Source: Microstegium vimineum (lineage: Eukaryota > Streptophyta > Magnoliopsida > Poales > Poaceae). From it: a DNA stretch of 64,000 nucleotides. The stretch spans positions 11,359,765 to 11,423,764 of the forward strand of contig CM039133.1 of assembly GCA_022036555.1 (NCBI GenBank), in the 5' to 3' direction. The notes beneath the pieces were generated by a model. That model worked only from the letters and a program-made list of their open reading frames with translations, ran no database searches and was not told the origin of the DNA. How positions within the stretch are numbered: position 1 is the first letter of the stretch; each line of letters begins with the position of its first letter. Positions 34,189 to 46,816 of this stretch are shown piece after piece. The translations under genes and the position numbers were made by a program.

Positions 34189-34976
34189 AATGAACTCTTT
34201 TTTCCGCAATCTCCATAATGTCATATATAATAGATATCTTAGATGGTCAATTTTCCCAATGAGAACTCATTACTCAAGAGTTCTATCCAACAAGATTTTT
34301 TTGTTATAAGCTGTGCACTGTCGATGGTTCCACACTCAACTTTCTCGTTTACTCCTGTTGTAGGGTGGCAACACAGTTCAGCAAGTCTCTGTTATAGAGC
34401 TGCACCATTATTAACAGGTGTTCCCTGCTAGATAATATAGAACTGAAGCTATGAATCCCAAAGAAAATAAAACATTATTAACAGTGGTAAACATGAACTA
34501 AAATCAAATCGTGTCAGACTCAATGGCTGCACCACGTAACTATGTAAGGTATCTGATGTGGTTGCCCATTCATCAATTTATGGTAATCTTGGAGAGCAAT
34601 GGTAAGGATAACTAAATTAATTGTCCCAAAGCTGGAGAGCCTGAATACGAGTTCAAATCATCACATACTTTTGTATGATAGATGCAAAAACTGAAATCTA
34701 GAATTATACACACCTATTCTAAAGAATGAACAATGCTGCACATAGCACAATTTACTATGATGAGACATATATTTGTATTGATCTTTTACTCTAGAAATTA
34801 TTGATTCCAAATGTGAAGATTATATAGTGTTTTTCCATCCATACCATATTACCATTCATACAAACAATTATTTGAAATGCTGCTTGAAAACACAATATAC
34901 TCATTCACCACCGTATAGATAATGGAAAGAAGTGTTTCATCCTCATCAAATAAAAGAGGAATAAGACCAACTTATT

Positions 34977-35039
34977 TTTTTTATGAAATAAAAGGCAAGA
35001 GCTCTACCGCTCAATTAAGTAAGGATAAAAAAAATAATC
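34977..35039 (-). mobile_element. 63-bp LINE/SINE 3' stub
   Basis: A 13-bp duplication agaccaacttatt lies at 34964-34976 and 35040-35052. The insert begins with T on the plus strand (poly-A on minus) and reads as the last bases of a non-LTR element. Unit A has the uninterrupted site near 27758. Confidence 0.7.
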
Positions 35040-35059
35040 AGACCAACTTATTACAACCC

Positions 35060-36240
35060 AACTCGTTCATTGCCTTATAACTTCATATTTCCAACCATGG
35101 TAAAAGAGCTCCTCTCCAAATGCAGCTCCTAGCAGAGCAAAGGTATTGAGCTGGTTCACTTCTTATATATATATATATTTTTTAAATTTGACTAAGACGA
35201 GCCTAGATCAACATGAAGCCATGAAGGAGAGAAATAATTACATGTTTGAGCACACGACTTCATCCCCGACCTGTCTGGTGGTCAATCAAATAACTGTGGA
35301 TCTTGGCTGGCACTACAAACACTTGGAGTCCATAGCTCCTGCAATGACTAGGTCACGCGATGACCGTGGGGAGGCCTACGTGTAACTCGTGCTTCAGTCG
35401 TGTTGCAAGCATAATCTCTAATGAATAGTTCTGGTGCCGTGTCCTTATTTTATAATTTGTATGAATGGTTAACCTAGGCTGACCGTGCTTCTAAGAACTT
35501 TTATTGCGTCCATCTTAATAACACAAAACACCACAAAAAAAGTTTTCTAGCTTTAGGTTCTTCTGCGTTGATGCTATAATCTTCTGTCAACACGTTTGAG
35601 AGCATTCTACAAGAAGACAAAAATAGAGTAACTATTATTTTAAACTTCGTTAACATTAGTGTTCATAAACAAAAAACTTCGTTAACATTTGAAGGGTGAA
35701 ATATAACACTTATCAAGCAATATATGTCTTGCCGTTTAGGCTGTTTGGCAGGAACCATGCTTCAATAACTTTTTGCGCATACATGAGTAAAAGTGCAGTA
35801 ACTCACCAATATAATTTTGTCGTCCAACATTTCTGGGCACACTGCCATATGGTGTGAAATTCAAGGGAGCCACAAGATGCAATTGAGTAGCATCCGTGAG
35901 GACAGAAGACAAAGATTGAACCATAAAAACGGAGGGCACACTGATGATTAATAACAGTAGTTTTATATGTGATCGCAATACAGAGATAATTGTATCCGTC
36001 CTCATTTTTTTTTTCTTTGTGGACTTCAGTACAAAATAGGAGCTGGCAGATGTGAATGGAACATGTGCTAGCTAGATCAAATTTACCATTTGTACTACTA
36101 TATAAAAAGTTGAATAATGAAGCCATTTAATTAGGTGCATTGAATGGCTCCATTTCGTAACACAACAGTAGCCACGCGACACACATTTTTATAGGGGCAC
36201 ATACATATATATATGGACAAAGATTTCTAGTTGCTTCCAT
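35060..36240. other. Noncoding part of unit B
   Basis: Sequence shared with units C and D. The plus-strand open frame 35146-35385 (FEHTTSSPTCLVVNQITVD) is also open in unit C (38741-38995). It has no known domain and overlaps a partly conserved minus-strand frame in unit E (46936-47118), so its coding status is undecided. Confidence 0.4.
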
Positions 36241-36253
36241 TCTAGCACTGTAG

Positions 36254-36870
36254 TTCTTAGTAGTATCATTCAAAACCGATCGAGACCTTACAATGTTCAG
36301 AAATCCCTGGTTCTCCATAATTCATAGGATATATCTACACATAGAGCAGTGGGTTTGGGAGGTGTCAAGAAATTTGACTGGTTAGTATTATAATACATAC
36401 CCTTCCAAAATCTCCATCATTCAAATGTTTTAGATAGTTTAAAATATTTCTCAATGAACTCGTGGATTCTTCCAGTTGCAGCAGGTTATATCTGTGGACT
36501 GCAGACCCGAGTGCAATCTACACTTGTGTGGCAGCATGCATAAATGGTGGGTTTCCAGGACCAGTGGCACATAGCAGTCATACATGGTGTAGATGCAGGA
36601 CTTAGGCCACAGGAATAGTAAGGACATTTAGCAGGTAAGTTACATGCCTATTATCGAAACAGTTTCCTTGCGTACTTCTGAAGTTTTATGTGTTGGAGGT
36701 TTAATCATTAATAAGATTGCACCTTTCTCCGAATGCTTGGCATGCAGGAGTGGAAGAACAGATCCAGTTCTGCGGGCTTCAGTGCGACACAGATCCAGCA
36801 ACTTTGGTCGAAAGAGTCACACTCTGACTTCACTCTTCTCATCCATCCTCCAGTGCCTCCACGTTTTCAA
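36254..36870 (+). pseudogene. Plus-strand three-exon gene relic, unit B copy
   Basis: Exon P remains open (TDRDLTMFRNPWFSII, LHIEQWVWEVSRNLTG) and keeps the GTTAGT donor. Exon Q has TAA after WQHA and TAG-TAA after RPQE. Exon R is readable as VEEQIQFCGLQCDTDPATLV and ends with ERVTL plus stop. It is nonfunctional, but exon R shows the best ancestral reading. Confidence 0.6.
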
Positions 36871-37764
36871 GCAAAGCTCCCAGATCTAGGAATTTTGAGC
36901 AGGTAGCAGAGTAAAACAAAAGTGTCATTGCCCCAAATATAAAACCGAAGCAACTCCTAATTAAAGCAAAAAAAAGAAATCAATGAAACATGTCTCATAC
37001 AACACTACACTGAGCCAGCCAAATTTATGCATTCTGCAAATGTACACAACTGCAGAAGCCTCCGCCGCATGGCGCAACTGCTCCCACCTGCCTCCGTCAC
37101 GTGATGCTTTTGCTTTGAATGGGTAAGAGCCTTCGGATAGGTATTGGAAACACGTGATGGCAACCAAAGCTGAGCCATGACACTGAATCTCAGTGTAGTT
37201 AAGTTGGATGGGACCTCTTTACTTTTAGAAAATTAGGGGTTGAATGTTTGTAAAAGGTTAATGATACATTTTTTGCAATGATTTAAAAATAATTTTTTTA
37301 AAAAAATCATCTTAATCACAAAACATTAAAATAATCTTAAAACTCCCAAACTTAGACAACATGAATCATGTCAGTCCGGGGTCGTTAACTTGAGATACTA
37401 ATAAAACAAGCCTGTTATGTTAGCTAGTGAAAAAAGTTGATGAACCTTGTTTGTGCCAACTTGATGTCCTAGCAAGGTTTAGAAGAAAGTAAAGTCTAAA
37501 ACGCTCAACAATATATCAGTTTAAATCTATAACATGCATGCAAAACCACAGAAGATAAATAAGATTACACACACATAACCGGGTTTATCATGAGTTTCTT
37601 CATAGATCACAAGACCTTAGATTGCGTTTTTTACTTTTAAAAAAAATAGGAGATCCTTGGAAAAAAGGAGCAGTTGCCTCTGCCTCTGTTGTCGGTTACA
37701 TGAGATCCTCGGAAAAAAGGAGCAGCTGCCTCTACCTCTGTAGCCTCTGCCTCTGGGCATGTGC

Positions 37765-38700
37765 CTTTTGATTGTTGGACTGGTGAGCCTCTGAAACTAG
37801 ATTTTCCAGAGCTCCACTCCTTTGTTAAAAAGCCAGCCATCTCTCTCAAAAGCGTTATCTCCTCTGGGAAGTCCATTAACTTGTTCAACCTCCCCTTCTC
37901 GATTGAGGCTTTTTGTCAGTTTCAACAATTAGAAGGCATCATCCAGATGCAGCGTCACTCTGACAACCTCAATGTCAGGTCATATATCTAGGGCAACTCT
38001 TCCTTTTCTTCAAAGAAAGCTTATCGCCAGCTCTTGGGCAGAAGTGGTTCCCACCCAATCTTCAAAAGGATTTGGAAAACCTCTTGCCAGCACAAACACA
38101 AGGTTTTTCTTCTAGCTAGTAATTCAAGATAGACTCAGCACCGGTAATCTTTTGAGAAAAAGAAGCATGGCCATCCCTTCTTTATAGCTGAGTTCTCTGT
38201 CCACTTAATCTTGAAGAATCCGTCGGGCATCTTTTCTTGGACTGTAGCTTTGCTAGAAACTGCTAGGGGCTCATTGGGCTTACTGTTGTCAGCTCCCCGG
38301 ATGCTATTTAGAGATTTGGAAGTTTCAGGCAACAACTGAGAGTTAGCTTCTACTTGGAGATAATTATTATCATGTGTTGGAGTATTTGGACTATCAGAAA
38401 TGATGCATTTTTTAGGGGGGTCCCCATCTCTTGCCTCAGGTGTCTTGATCTCTTCAAGATCGTCTTTGGTCAACTCCTATGGAGAGCCAAGAAAAGCTAT
38501 TACCCGACTATTGAATCATGGCTAGAGCAACTTGTGTAATTGTTCGTATCTTTTTTGAATCATGGCTAGAATAATATAGTCTCAAGCTCTTTGTTCTTTT
38601 GTTCCTTCCCTTCTTGTACTTTGTTTTGTAACCTCCTGGGTTGCGTTTAATAAATTTTTCAGTAGGGGTTCCTGAACCCCTCCTGTTCGTTCAAAAAAAA
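37765..38700 (+). mobile_element. L1-type LINE 3' fragment
   Basis: The plus strand encodes a C-terminal ORF2 region: FKRIWKTSCQHKHKVFLL, CPLNLEESVGHLFLDCSFA and MCWSIWTIRNDAFFRG, with stops and shifts between. The poly-A run at 38692-38700 ends it, and unit C begins directly after. No target duplication was recognised. Confidence 0.78.
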
Positions 38701-40375
38701 ACTTCATATTTCCAACCATGGTAAAAGAGCTCCTCTCCAAATGCAGCTCCTAGCAGAGCAACATCAACATGGTATTGACCTGGTCACTTATATATATTTT
38801 TTTAATTTGACTAAGATGAGCCTAGATCAACATCAAGCCATGAAGGAGAGAAACAATTACATGTTTGAGCATACGACTTCATCCCCGACCTGTCTGGTGT
38901 TCAATCAAATAACTGCGGATCTTGGCTACAAACACTTGGAGTCCATAGCTGCAATGACTAGGTCACACGATGACCGTGGGGAGGCCTACATGTAACTCGT
39001 GCTTCAATTCAGTCGTGTTGCAAGCATAATCTCTAATGAATAGTTCTGGTGCCGTGTCCTTATTTTATAATTTGTATGAATGGTTAACCTAGGGCGCGAC
39101 CGTCTTCTAAGAACTTTTATTGCGTCCATCTTAATAATACAAAACACCACAAAAAAAGTTTTCTAGCTTTAGGTTCTTCTGCGTTGATGCTATCCTCTGT
39201 CAACACGTTTGAGAGCATTCTACGAGAAGACAGAAATGGAGTAACTATTATTTGAAACTTCATTAACATTTGAAGGGTGAAATAATAGCACTTATCAAGC
39301 AATACATATATGCACTTTTACTCATATATGTCTTGCCGTTTAGGCTGTTTGGCAGGAACCATGAGTAAAAGTGCAGTAACTCACCGATATAATTTTGTTG
39401 TCCTCCATTTCTGGGCACACTGCCATATGGTGTGAAATTCAAGGGAGCCACAAAGACAGAGATTGAACCATAAAAACGGAGGGCACACTGACGATTAATA
39501 GCAGTAGTTTTTGTGCTTGCAGTACAGAGATAATTGTATATCCGTCCTCATTTTTTTTTTGTCTTTGTGGACTTCAGTACAAAAAGTACAAATAGGAGCG
39601 GGAAGATGTAAATGGAACATGTGCTAGTCAAATTTACCATTTGTACTAATATAGAAAAAGTTGAATAATGAAGCCATTTAATTTGGTGCTTTGAAGGCCT
39701 CCGTTTCGTAACATACATATAGGGGCACATACATATATATGGACAATGATTTCTAGTTGCTTCCATTCTACCACTGCAGTTCTTAGTAGTATCAAAACCA
39801 AGACCTTACAATGTTCAGAAACCCCGGGCTCTCCATAATTCATAGGATGTATCTATACATAGAGCAGTGGGCTTGGGAGGTGTCAAGAAATTTGACTGGT
39901 TAGTATTATACATGCCCTTCCAAAATCTCCGTCATTCAAATGTTTTAGATAGTTTAAAATATTTCTCAACTAACTCGTGGATTCTTTGCAGAAGGTTATA
40001 TCTGTGGACTGCAGACCCAGTGAAATCTACAGTTGTGTAGCAACATGCACAAAGGGTGAATTTCCAGGACCAGTGGCACAAAGCAGTCATACATGGTGTA
40101 GATGCAGGCCTAAGGCCTCAGAGCTTCATATATGAGGCCAGTGAAGAGCAAGGATATTTGGCAGGTAAGTTACATGCCTATCATCGAAACATTTTCATTG
40201 CTAGTACTTCTGAAGTTTTGATGTGTTGGAGGTTTAATCATTCATTAAGATTATGCACCTTTCTCTGAATGCATGTTATGCAGGAGTGGAAGAACAGACA
40301 CAGTTCTGCGTGCTTCACTGCGTCCAGCAACTTTGGTCGAAAGAGTCACACTGTGACTTTGCTCTCCTCATACTT
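38701..40375. repeat. Local duplication, unit C
   Basis: Matches unit B from about 35090 onward and includes the plus-strand relic: exon P region near 39790-39900, exon Q ending at 40164 with the donor GGCAG/GTAAGT, and exon R from 40284. In-frame shifts and stops are present. EAS-EEQGYLAG at the Q end is well kept. Confidence 0.82.
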
Positions 40376-43300
40376 TTGCACGATAGATGAAAAAAACTGA
40401 AATATAGAATTATACACACCTATTCTAAAGGATGAACAATGCTGCACATATAGCACAATTTACTATGATGAGACACAGATTTGTATCGATCTTTTACTCT
40501 AAAAGTTATTGATTCCAAATGTGCAGATTATATAGTGTTTTTCCATCCATACCATTCGTACAAACAATTATTTGAAATGCTGCTTGAAAACACCAATATA
40601 CTTCATCACTGTATAGAAAATGGAAAGAAGTAGCTGGTTTCATCCTCATCAACGAGGAATCAGACCAACTTATTATAACCCAACTCCTTCATTAATATTG
40701 CTGTATAACTTCATATTTCCAACCTTGATAAAAGAGCTCCCCTCTAAATACAGTTCCTAGCAGAGCTAGAAAAGGTATTGATCCGGTTCACTTCTTATAA
40801 AAATAATTTTTTTGAATTTGACTAATTAAGACGCGTCATCTTGCTCTCAGCCTAGATCAACATGAAGGAGGGAAACAATTACATGTTCAAGCACATGATT
40901 TCGTCCTCGACCTGTCTGATCAATAAAATCAATGTGGATATTGGCTGGCTACGTACAAACACTTTGAGTCCATAGCTGCAATCACTAGGTCGCATGGGAA
41001 GGGCGGAGCTACATTATGACCAAAGTGGGCCATGGTCACCCCAGCCAATGTGATTTTGCTCTAGTTAAACAGTAAAAGTAGTACCATTCATTATTGTTTA
41101 ATTCACAAATCTATTAACTGGTCTCTCCTATTTTTATGGTCAAGCTCCGCCACTGCACCGCGGGGAGACCTTTATGTGTAACTTGTGCTTTAATCTCTAA
41201 TGAATAGTTTTGGTGTTGTGTCCTTGTTTTATACTTTATATAAATGGTTAACCTAGACTGACCGTGCTTCTAAATTTTTTATTGCGCCCCTCTATGAACA
41301 CGTTTGAGAACATTCTACGAGAAGACAGAAATGGAGTAACTATTATTTTAAATTTTGTTAATATTTGAAGGGTGACTAGCACTTATTAAGCAATACTTAT
41401 GACTTGCCATTTAAGCAATACATGAGTAAAAGTGCAGTAACTCACCAATATAATTTTGTCATCCTTAATTTCCGGGCACTTGGCATATGCTGAAATTCAA
41501 GGGAGGCACAATCTTTTACTCAGCAACTGAGTACCATCCGTGAGGACAGACGACAGAGATTGAACCATAAAAACAGAGGGCACCGGCACACTGACAATTA
41601 AAAGCAGTAGTTTTGTGCTCATAGTACAAAGATAATTGTATCACATCCTCAATTGTCTTGTCTTTGTGGACTTCAATACAAAAAAGTACTTCAAAATAGG
41701 AGCTGGAAGATGTAAATGGAACATGTACTAGTTCACATTTACCATTTGTACTACTATAGAAAAAGTTGAATAATGAAGCCATTTAATTTGGTGCTTTGAA
41801 GGCCTCCGCTTCGTAACACAACACTAGCCACGACACACATTTTATTGGGGCGCATACATATATATCGACAGAGATTGCTAGTTCCTTCCATTCTACCACT
41901 GCAGTTATTACTTCTTAGTAGTATCAAAACCGAGACTTTACAATGTTGAGAAACCCCTGGCTCTCCATAATTCATAGGATGTCTTTATACATAGAGCAGT
42001 GGGCTTGGGAGGTGTCAAGAAATGTGACTGGTTAGTATTATACATGCCCTTCCAAAATCTCCGTCATTCAACTGTTTTAGATAGTTTAAAATATTTCTCA
42101 ACGAACTCGTGGATGCTTCCAGTTGCAGAAGGTTATATCTGAGGACTGCAGAACCCGGTGCAATCTACACTTGTGTGGTAGCATGCACAAATGGTGGGTT
42201 TCCAGGACCAGTTGCACATAGCAGTCATACATGGTGTCGACGCAGGTCTAAGGCCTCAGAGCTTCATGTATGAGGACAGTGAAGAGCAAGGATATTTGGC
42301 AGGTAAGTTACATGCCTATCATCGAAACATTTTCCTTGCTAGTACTTCTAAAGTTTTGATTTGTTGGAGGTTAAATCATTAATTAATATTGCACCTTTCT
42401 CTGAATGCTTGCAATGCAGGAGTGGGGGAATAGACACCGTTCTGTGGGCTTCACTGCAACACAGATCTAGCAACTTTGGTCGAAAGAGTCACACTCTGAC
42501 TTCACTCTTCGCATCCACCCTCCAGGGGCTGTGACTGTACACAACTGCGGGCTGGTAAGAGCGTTCGGATTGGTATTGGAAACACGTGATGACAACCAAA
42601 GCTGAGCCATGACTATGAGTCTCAGTGTGGTTAAGTTGGATGGGACCTCTTTACTTTCATAGTAAAGTTAGAAAATTAGGGGTTGAATGGTTGTAAAAGG
42701 TAAATGATACATTTTTTTGCGAGGATTTAAAAATAATTTTAAAAAACTCATCTTAATCACAAAATATTAAAATAATCTTGAAACTCCCAAACTTAGACAA
42801 CATGAATCATGTCAGTCCGGGGTCCTTAACTTGAGATACTAATAAAACACAAGCCTGTTGTGTTAGCTATTGACAAAAGTTGATGAAACTTGTTTGTGCC
42901 AACTTGATGCCCTAGCAAGGTTTTAGAAGAAAGTAAAGTCTAAAACGTTCAACAATATAGCAGTTTAAATCTATAACCAGGCATGCAAAACCAAAGAAGA
43001 TAAATAAGATTACACACACATAACCAGGTTTATGAGTTTCTTCATAGATCACAAAACCTTAGGGCCTGTTTGTACATCTCACAACACCTTCATGAAACTG
43101 TTGTGAGCTATTTTTTTGCCAAACACCTCTTTCAAAACAGCTTCACCCATGAAGTTGATTTTCTTCCTATCTTACAAAGATATGAATGTTTTTCTTCCCA
43201 TCTTATAAAGATATAAAGTGTGATGAAGCTGAAATTAGTAGCTTATCCCAACTCTCTTCCCCTTTCTCTCTCATATGCATGCATAAAGTTGTTGGTGAAG

Positions 43301-43640
43301 CTGTTTTGTCAAACACTTTTTCCAAAATAGTTGAGCTTCACCTAGAGAGTTGTTCATGAAACTATTTTCTAAAAAAACAACTTCATTGGTGAAGCTAAGC
43401 TGTACCAAACAGACCCTTAGATTGCGTTTTTTCCTTCTCAAAAAAAGAAAAAAAAACAGGAGATCCTCGAAAAAGGAACAGCTGCCTCTGCCTTGGTTGT
43501 TGGTTGTAGATCAACACCAAGCCAATTAGTAACCAACCTGTCCCCTCTTCTTCCTTTTTATTCAGGCAAGTTTTCTTCCTACTAATTATTTCACATATCG
43601 ACTGGCATGTGCCTTTTTATTTTTTTAATTGGGCTTTCAT
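40376..43640. repeat. Local duplication, unit D
   Basis: Starts inside the unit (matches about 27470 of unit A) and continues through the plus-strand relic (41.9-42.5 kb; exon Q encodes FQDQLHIAVIHGVDAGLRPQ) to the shared segment at 42.6-43.06 kb. It is interrupted by a Tourist-like MITE. A block at 40990-41160 is not shared with the other units and may be a further insertion. Confidence 0.82.
43062..43416. mobile_element. Tourist-like MITE, TTA target
   Basis: A 355-bp insertion with ends gggcctgtttgtac and gtaccaaacagaccc and a TTA duplication (43059-43061, 43417-43419). Unit B has the uninterrupted site ccttagattgcg near 37615. Confidence 0.8.
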
Positions 43641-44189
43641 GGAGCACAATGAATGAGTCCTTGCATTGACTAACACTATGCGGGCAATAGGTTCTTTGGT
43701 GGACCTACAATGGTGGTGCCAATTCTTCTTAGGCACGCCAGCTAAGCGAGGTGGCTTCACAAGCTTGGAGGTCCCCGACATACCAATAGTGATCGTCGTC
43801 ATGAGTAACTCACGCATCACTTCTCTATATCCGAACCAACCGGGTTTCAGTTTCCTGTTTAAACTTGTTCTCGAAATTTTAGAAAAAATATTTAGTTTCA
43901 GTACTTCCACTGACGAAACTATTGTCTCAAACAACAGCACCTGCACTTGAACTAAGTGATAACCGTGAGAACAAGTCCACGGCTTGATTCAAGATCGGCC
44001 CACTCAACAACATTCAAATGAATATGTTGCATTGCATCGATGCACATTTAATCATATATCAATGATGGCATCAGCTTAGTTTCACAAAGCATGACCACCC
44101 AGATGTGAAATTCAACAAGATGGCATCAGCCTAGCTAGTTTAACAAAGCATGAAAACTCATGTGTGAAATTCAACAAGACCCAACATGA
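43641..44189. other. Spacer between units D and E
   Basis: The plus-strand open frame 43666-43950 has no domain. Text similar to 43740-43810 recurs at 49885-49960, so this is repeated spacer sequence. No gene is supported. Confidence 0.35.
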
Positions 44190-44682
44190 TAGAAATAGAA
44201 CTTAACTGGTTCTCTATGTCGAGGTGATGTCTGCAGCTTCTCTTGTAATGGACTAATGTTTATAGAGGACAAAAGCAGATGGAAACTGTTCTCTCAAAAA
44301 TAGTACAGTAGAGTAGCTCAAAACCTTCAGTGTTACCATATGTAATCAAAGTCCCTGGCATAGCAGAGTTTCAGAGAGCCATGTGTTGTATTGAAGGTAG
44401 CGTACAAAGCTTTGTTTATTCATTGAAAATTACAGTCAGAAACTCAGAATAGAGAACCTAAAACAAAACTGACAAGAAAATAGTAGATGACCACATTGGT
44501 ATATATGAATTGTTGTTTGCCTTGGACCAACATATGAGTTCTGCTTCTTTGTATTCTGAAGCTACAATATATCGATCTAGCAATGTCAAAACATGGATTG
44601 GAAATGCTTCTTTGTTACATATCTGTATTGTAGAGTGGCCTTGGGAGGTATCAGGTAATTTGTTGGTTTCAGTAACATGTTG

Positions 44683-44940
44683 CTAATGTAAACGAACTTT
44701 CTTTTGCGATCTCCATTGTTTCATATATCTTAGATGATCAATAATGCTTTCCAATGAAAACTCATCACTCAGGAGGTCTCTCCAGCAAGATTGTGTTATG
44801 AGCTTTGCGTTGATGATGGTAACATGCTCAACTTCGTCCTGTCGAAGGTGGCAATACAGTTCAGCAATTCCCTGATGAGCCACACGTTGAACTCCTCTGC
44901 AAGATGTTGCTGCTCCATCTTCATCTAGAGCTGGACATAT
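44683..44940 (-). pseudogene. Unrecognised minus-strand gene relic, unit E copy (best preserved)
   Basis: An exon-like frame follows an AG acceptor near 44935 on the minus strand: LDEDGAATSCRGVQRVAHQG, IAELYCHLRQDEVEHVTIIN, AKLITQSCWRDLLSDEFSLE and SIIDHLRYMK. A shift near 44720 separates it from the downstream phrase still readable in unit A. I do not recognise the family. The helical, charged pattern is compatible with a repeat-type solenoid protein, but that is only an impression. Confidence 0.5.
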
Positions 44941-45335
44941 TAATTTGATACAACAGATTAACTTTATTAGCGTTGATATACATGAACTAAAAACAAACTG
45001 TGTCAGACTCACTGGCTGCACCATGTAAGGCACATTATAATGTATCTGCATGTGATTCTACTATTCCTCAATTTAATTGTAATCCTGGGGGACCAATAGT
45101 ATGTATTAGACCAAGATATTTGAGAGTCCAAAATCTGGAGAGCTATAATGCGATTTCTAATCATCACATACTTTTGCATCATGGATGAAAAAAAAAATGA
45201 AGTCTAGAATTATACAAACCTATTCTACAGAATGAACAATACTGCACACATAGCACAATTTACTATGATGAAACATGGATTCGTATATTGATCTGTTATC
45301 CTAGAATTTATTGATTCCAACGTGCAGACTATATA

Positions 45336-46530
45336 TTTTGGATTAAAGAAAAACGTTCTGGCCTAAGCTTATCAATGTTCGAAAGCCTACAGCCAAAGTG
45401 GTACAGCATTGCAGAACTTAGATTGCCCAACAAAACACAAAACAAAAGAGAAGACAAAAGATAGTTTCATGACTTTTGGTTCATTCAAAGTAAAAGACGG
45501 GTCACAAACTCGTTTTTGGATGGACACTTGGTTGGGAAACCAACCATTAAAAGATAATTTTCCCTCGTTGTTCAACATTGTGAGAAGAAAGAAGGATTCC
45601 GTGGCAACTGTACTTGCATCAATCCTGCTAAACATTTCCTTTCGCCGGAATTTAGAGGGTAGAAATCTGAGGGATTGGCATAGGATTGTTGCCTCGTTAC
45701 AAGATGTGAACTTACAGGAGGAAAGGGACATGTTTGTTTGGGCATTACATTCATCTGGTACATTTTCTGTTAAATCTATGTATGCTACACTAATTAACAA
45801 TGGGGTCAGAGTGTCACAGGATTTATGGCAGATCAAAATTCCTTCAAGAATAAAAATATTCTTGTGGTATCTAAAGAGAGGTGTGATCTTAACCAAGGAC
45901 AATCTTGCATGATGAAACTGGAATGGTGATACGAAATGTTGCTTCTGTCATCATTCAGAAACTATTCAACACCTTTTTTCCAATGTTATTATGCCAAGTT
46001 CTTGTGGCGTGCTCTGTACACTTAATGTTTGAAATATCACCTCCCCTTAGTATTCATGATTTATTTATTAATTGGTCTAAGGCGGGTGGTAACATACATA
46101 ATTCATTGTTATTAATGGCAGCATCAACTCTATGTTGGACAATTTGGTTAACAAGAAACGAAGTAGTTTTTGACAAATACAGACCAAAGACTTTTTTGCA
46201 GGTGCTATTCAAGGGAACCCATTGGCTACGACAATGGGCAAGGCTGCAGCAGCGTAATGATCTACGGGATCAGCTGATTCTTATTGGGTAACATTTGGAG
46301 ACATTAGCATTGCACTTCTTTAATTCCAACGGATGGTTATCAACTAGGTTTATTGGTCCTCATTAGTCAAAACTTTACTTTCCGCTTTGTTTTCCTGGGG
46401 TCTACTTGTAAGCTTGTGATACCTATGGTTTGTGTGCTGGTCGCTTGACCGAACTTTGTAATGATTGGCCTGATTCTACCTGAGGTAGATGAAGCTGGAT
46501 ATATATTATCCATTATCTAAAAAAAAGGTT
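45336..46530 (+). mobile_element. L1-type LINE fragment, plus orientation
   Basis: Encodes SFKVKDGSQTRFWMDTWLGN, IPSRIKIFLWYLKRGV and LCWTIWLTRNEVVFDKYRPK. It is of the same family as the 5.2-8.4 kb LINE and ends in a poly-A run at 46521-46528. Frames are broken near 45905. It is the first part of a compound insertion flanked by cgtgcaga(c/t)tatata at 45321-45335 and 46817-46831. Confidence 0.8.
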
Positions 46531-46816
46531 CCATCAAAACAAGACTCCTCTGTCATCACCCATCTAGTGTTCTATATGTTTTTCTTGAACTCCAGCTAGC
46601 CAACCCCCTTGAAGATCTCCATTGCAATGACCTCCAGGTGGTGACAGCTAGTCTTCAGGGTTCTCTCCTCCTTTCTCTTTAGACATTTGCGACCAGCTCC
46701 TGATCAAATGCGTCCCTCTGAAGGTGACCTGCACAAAAGGGTTATGTACCTGCGTTGTTTGAAGATAACCTCATTCCTACTTAACCAAAGAGCCCAACAC
46801 AAGTCGGTTGCTCAAT
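46531..46816 (-). mobile_element. LINE 3' fragment, minus orientation, in the compound insertion
   Basis: The minus strand encodes LCWALWLSRNEVIFKQRRY and, in other frames, KRKEERTLKTSCHHLEV, which is typical of the extreme C-terminus of L1-type ORF2. It sits between the poly-A of the plus-strand fragment and the right copy of the flanking duplication. Confidence 0.6.

Larger units (their letters stand above)
30482..37650. repeat. Local duplication, unit B
   Basis: Matches unit A from the EF-hand leader onward, and continues past the end of unit A with a segment (37.19-37.64 kb) shared with units D and H. It is interrupted by a LINE (31333-32707), the shared MITE (33456-33720), a 213-bp insertion (33976-34188) and a 63-bp LINE stub (34977-35039). 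Confidence 0.88.

Noticed and set aside
35146..35385. Plus-strand frame with TTSSPTCLVVNQITVD as a real exon
   Set aside because: It is open in units B and C but unit E keeps a better frame on the other strand, and no splice structure fits; left undecided, not called.
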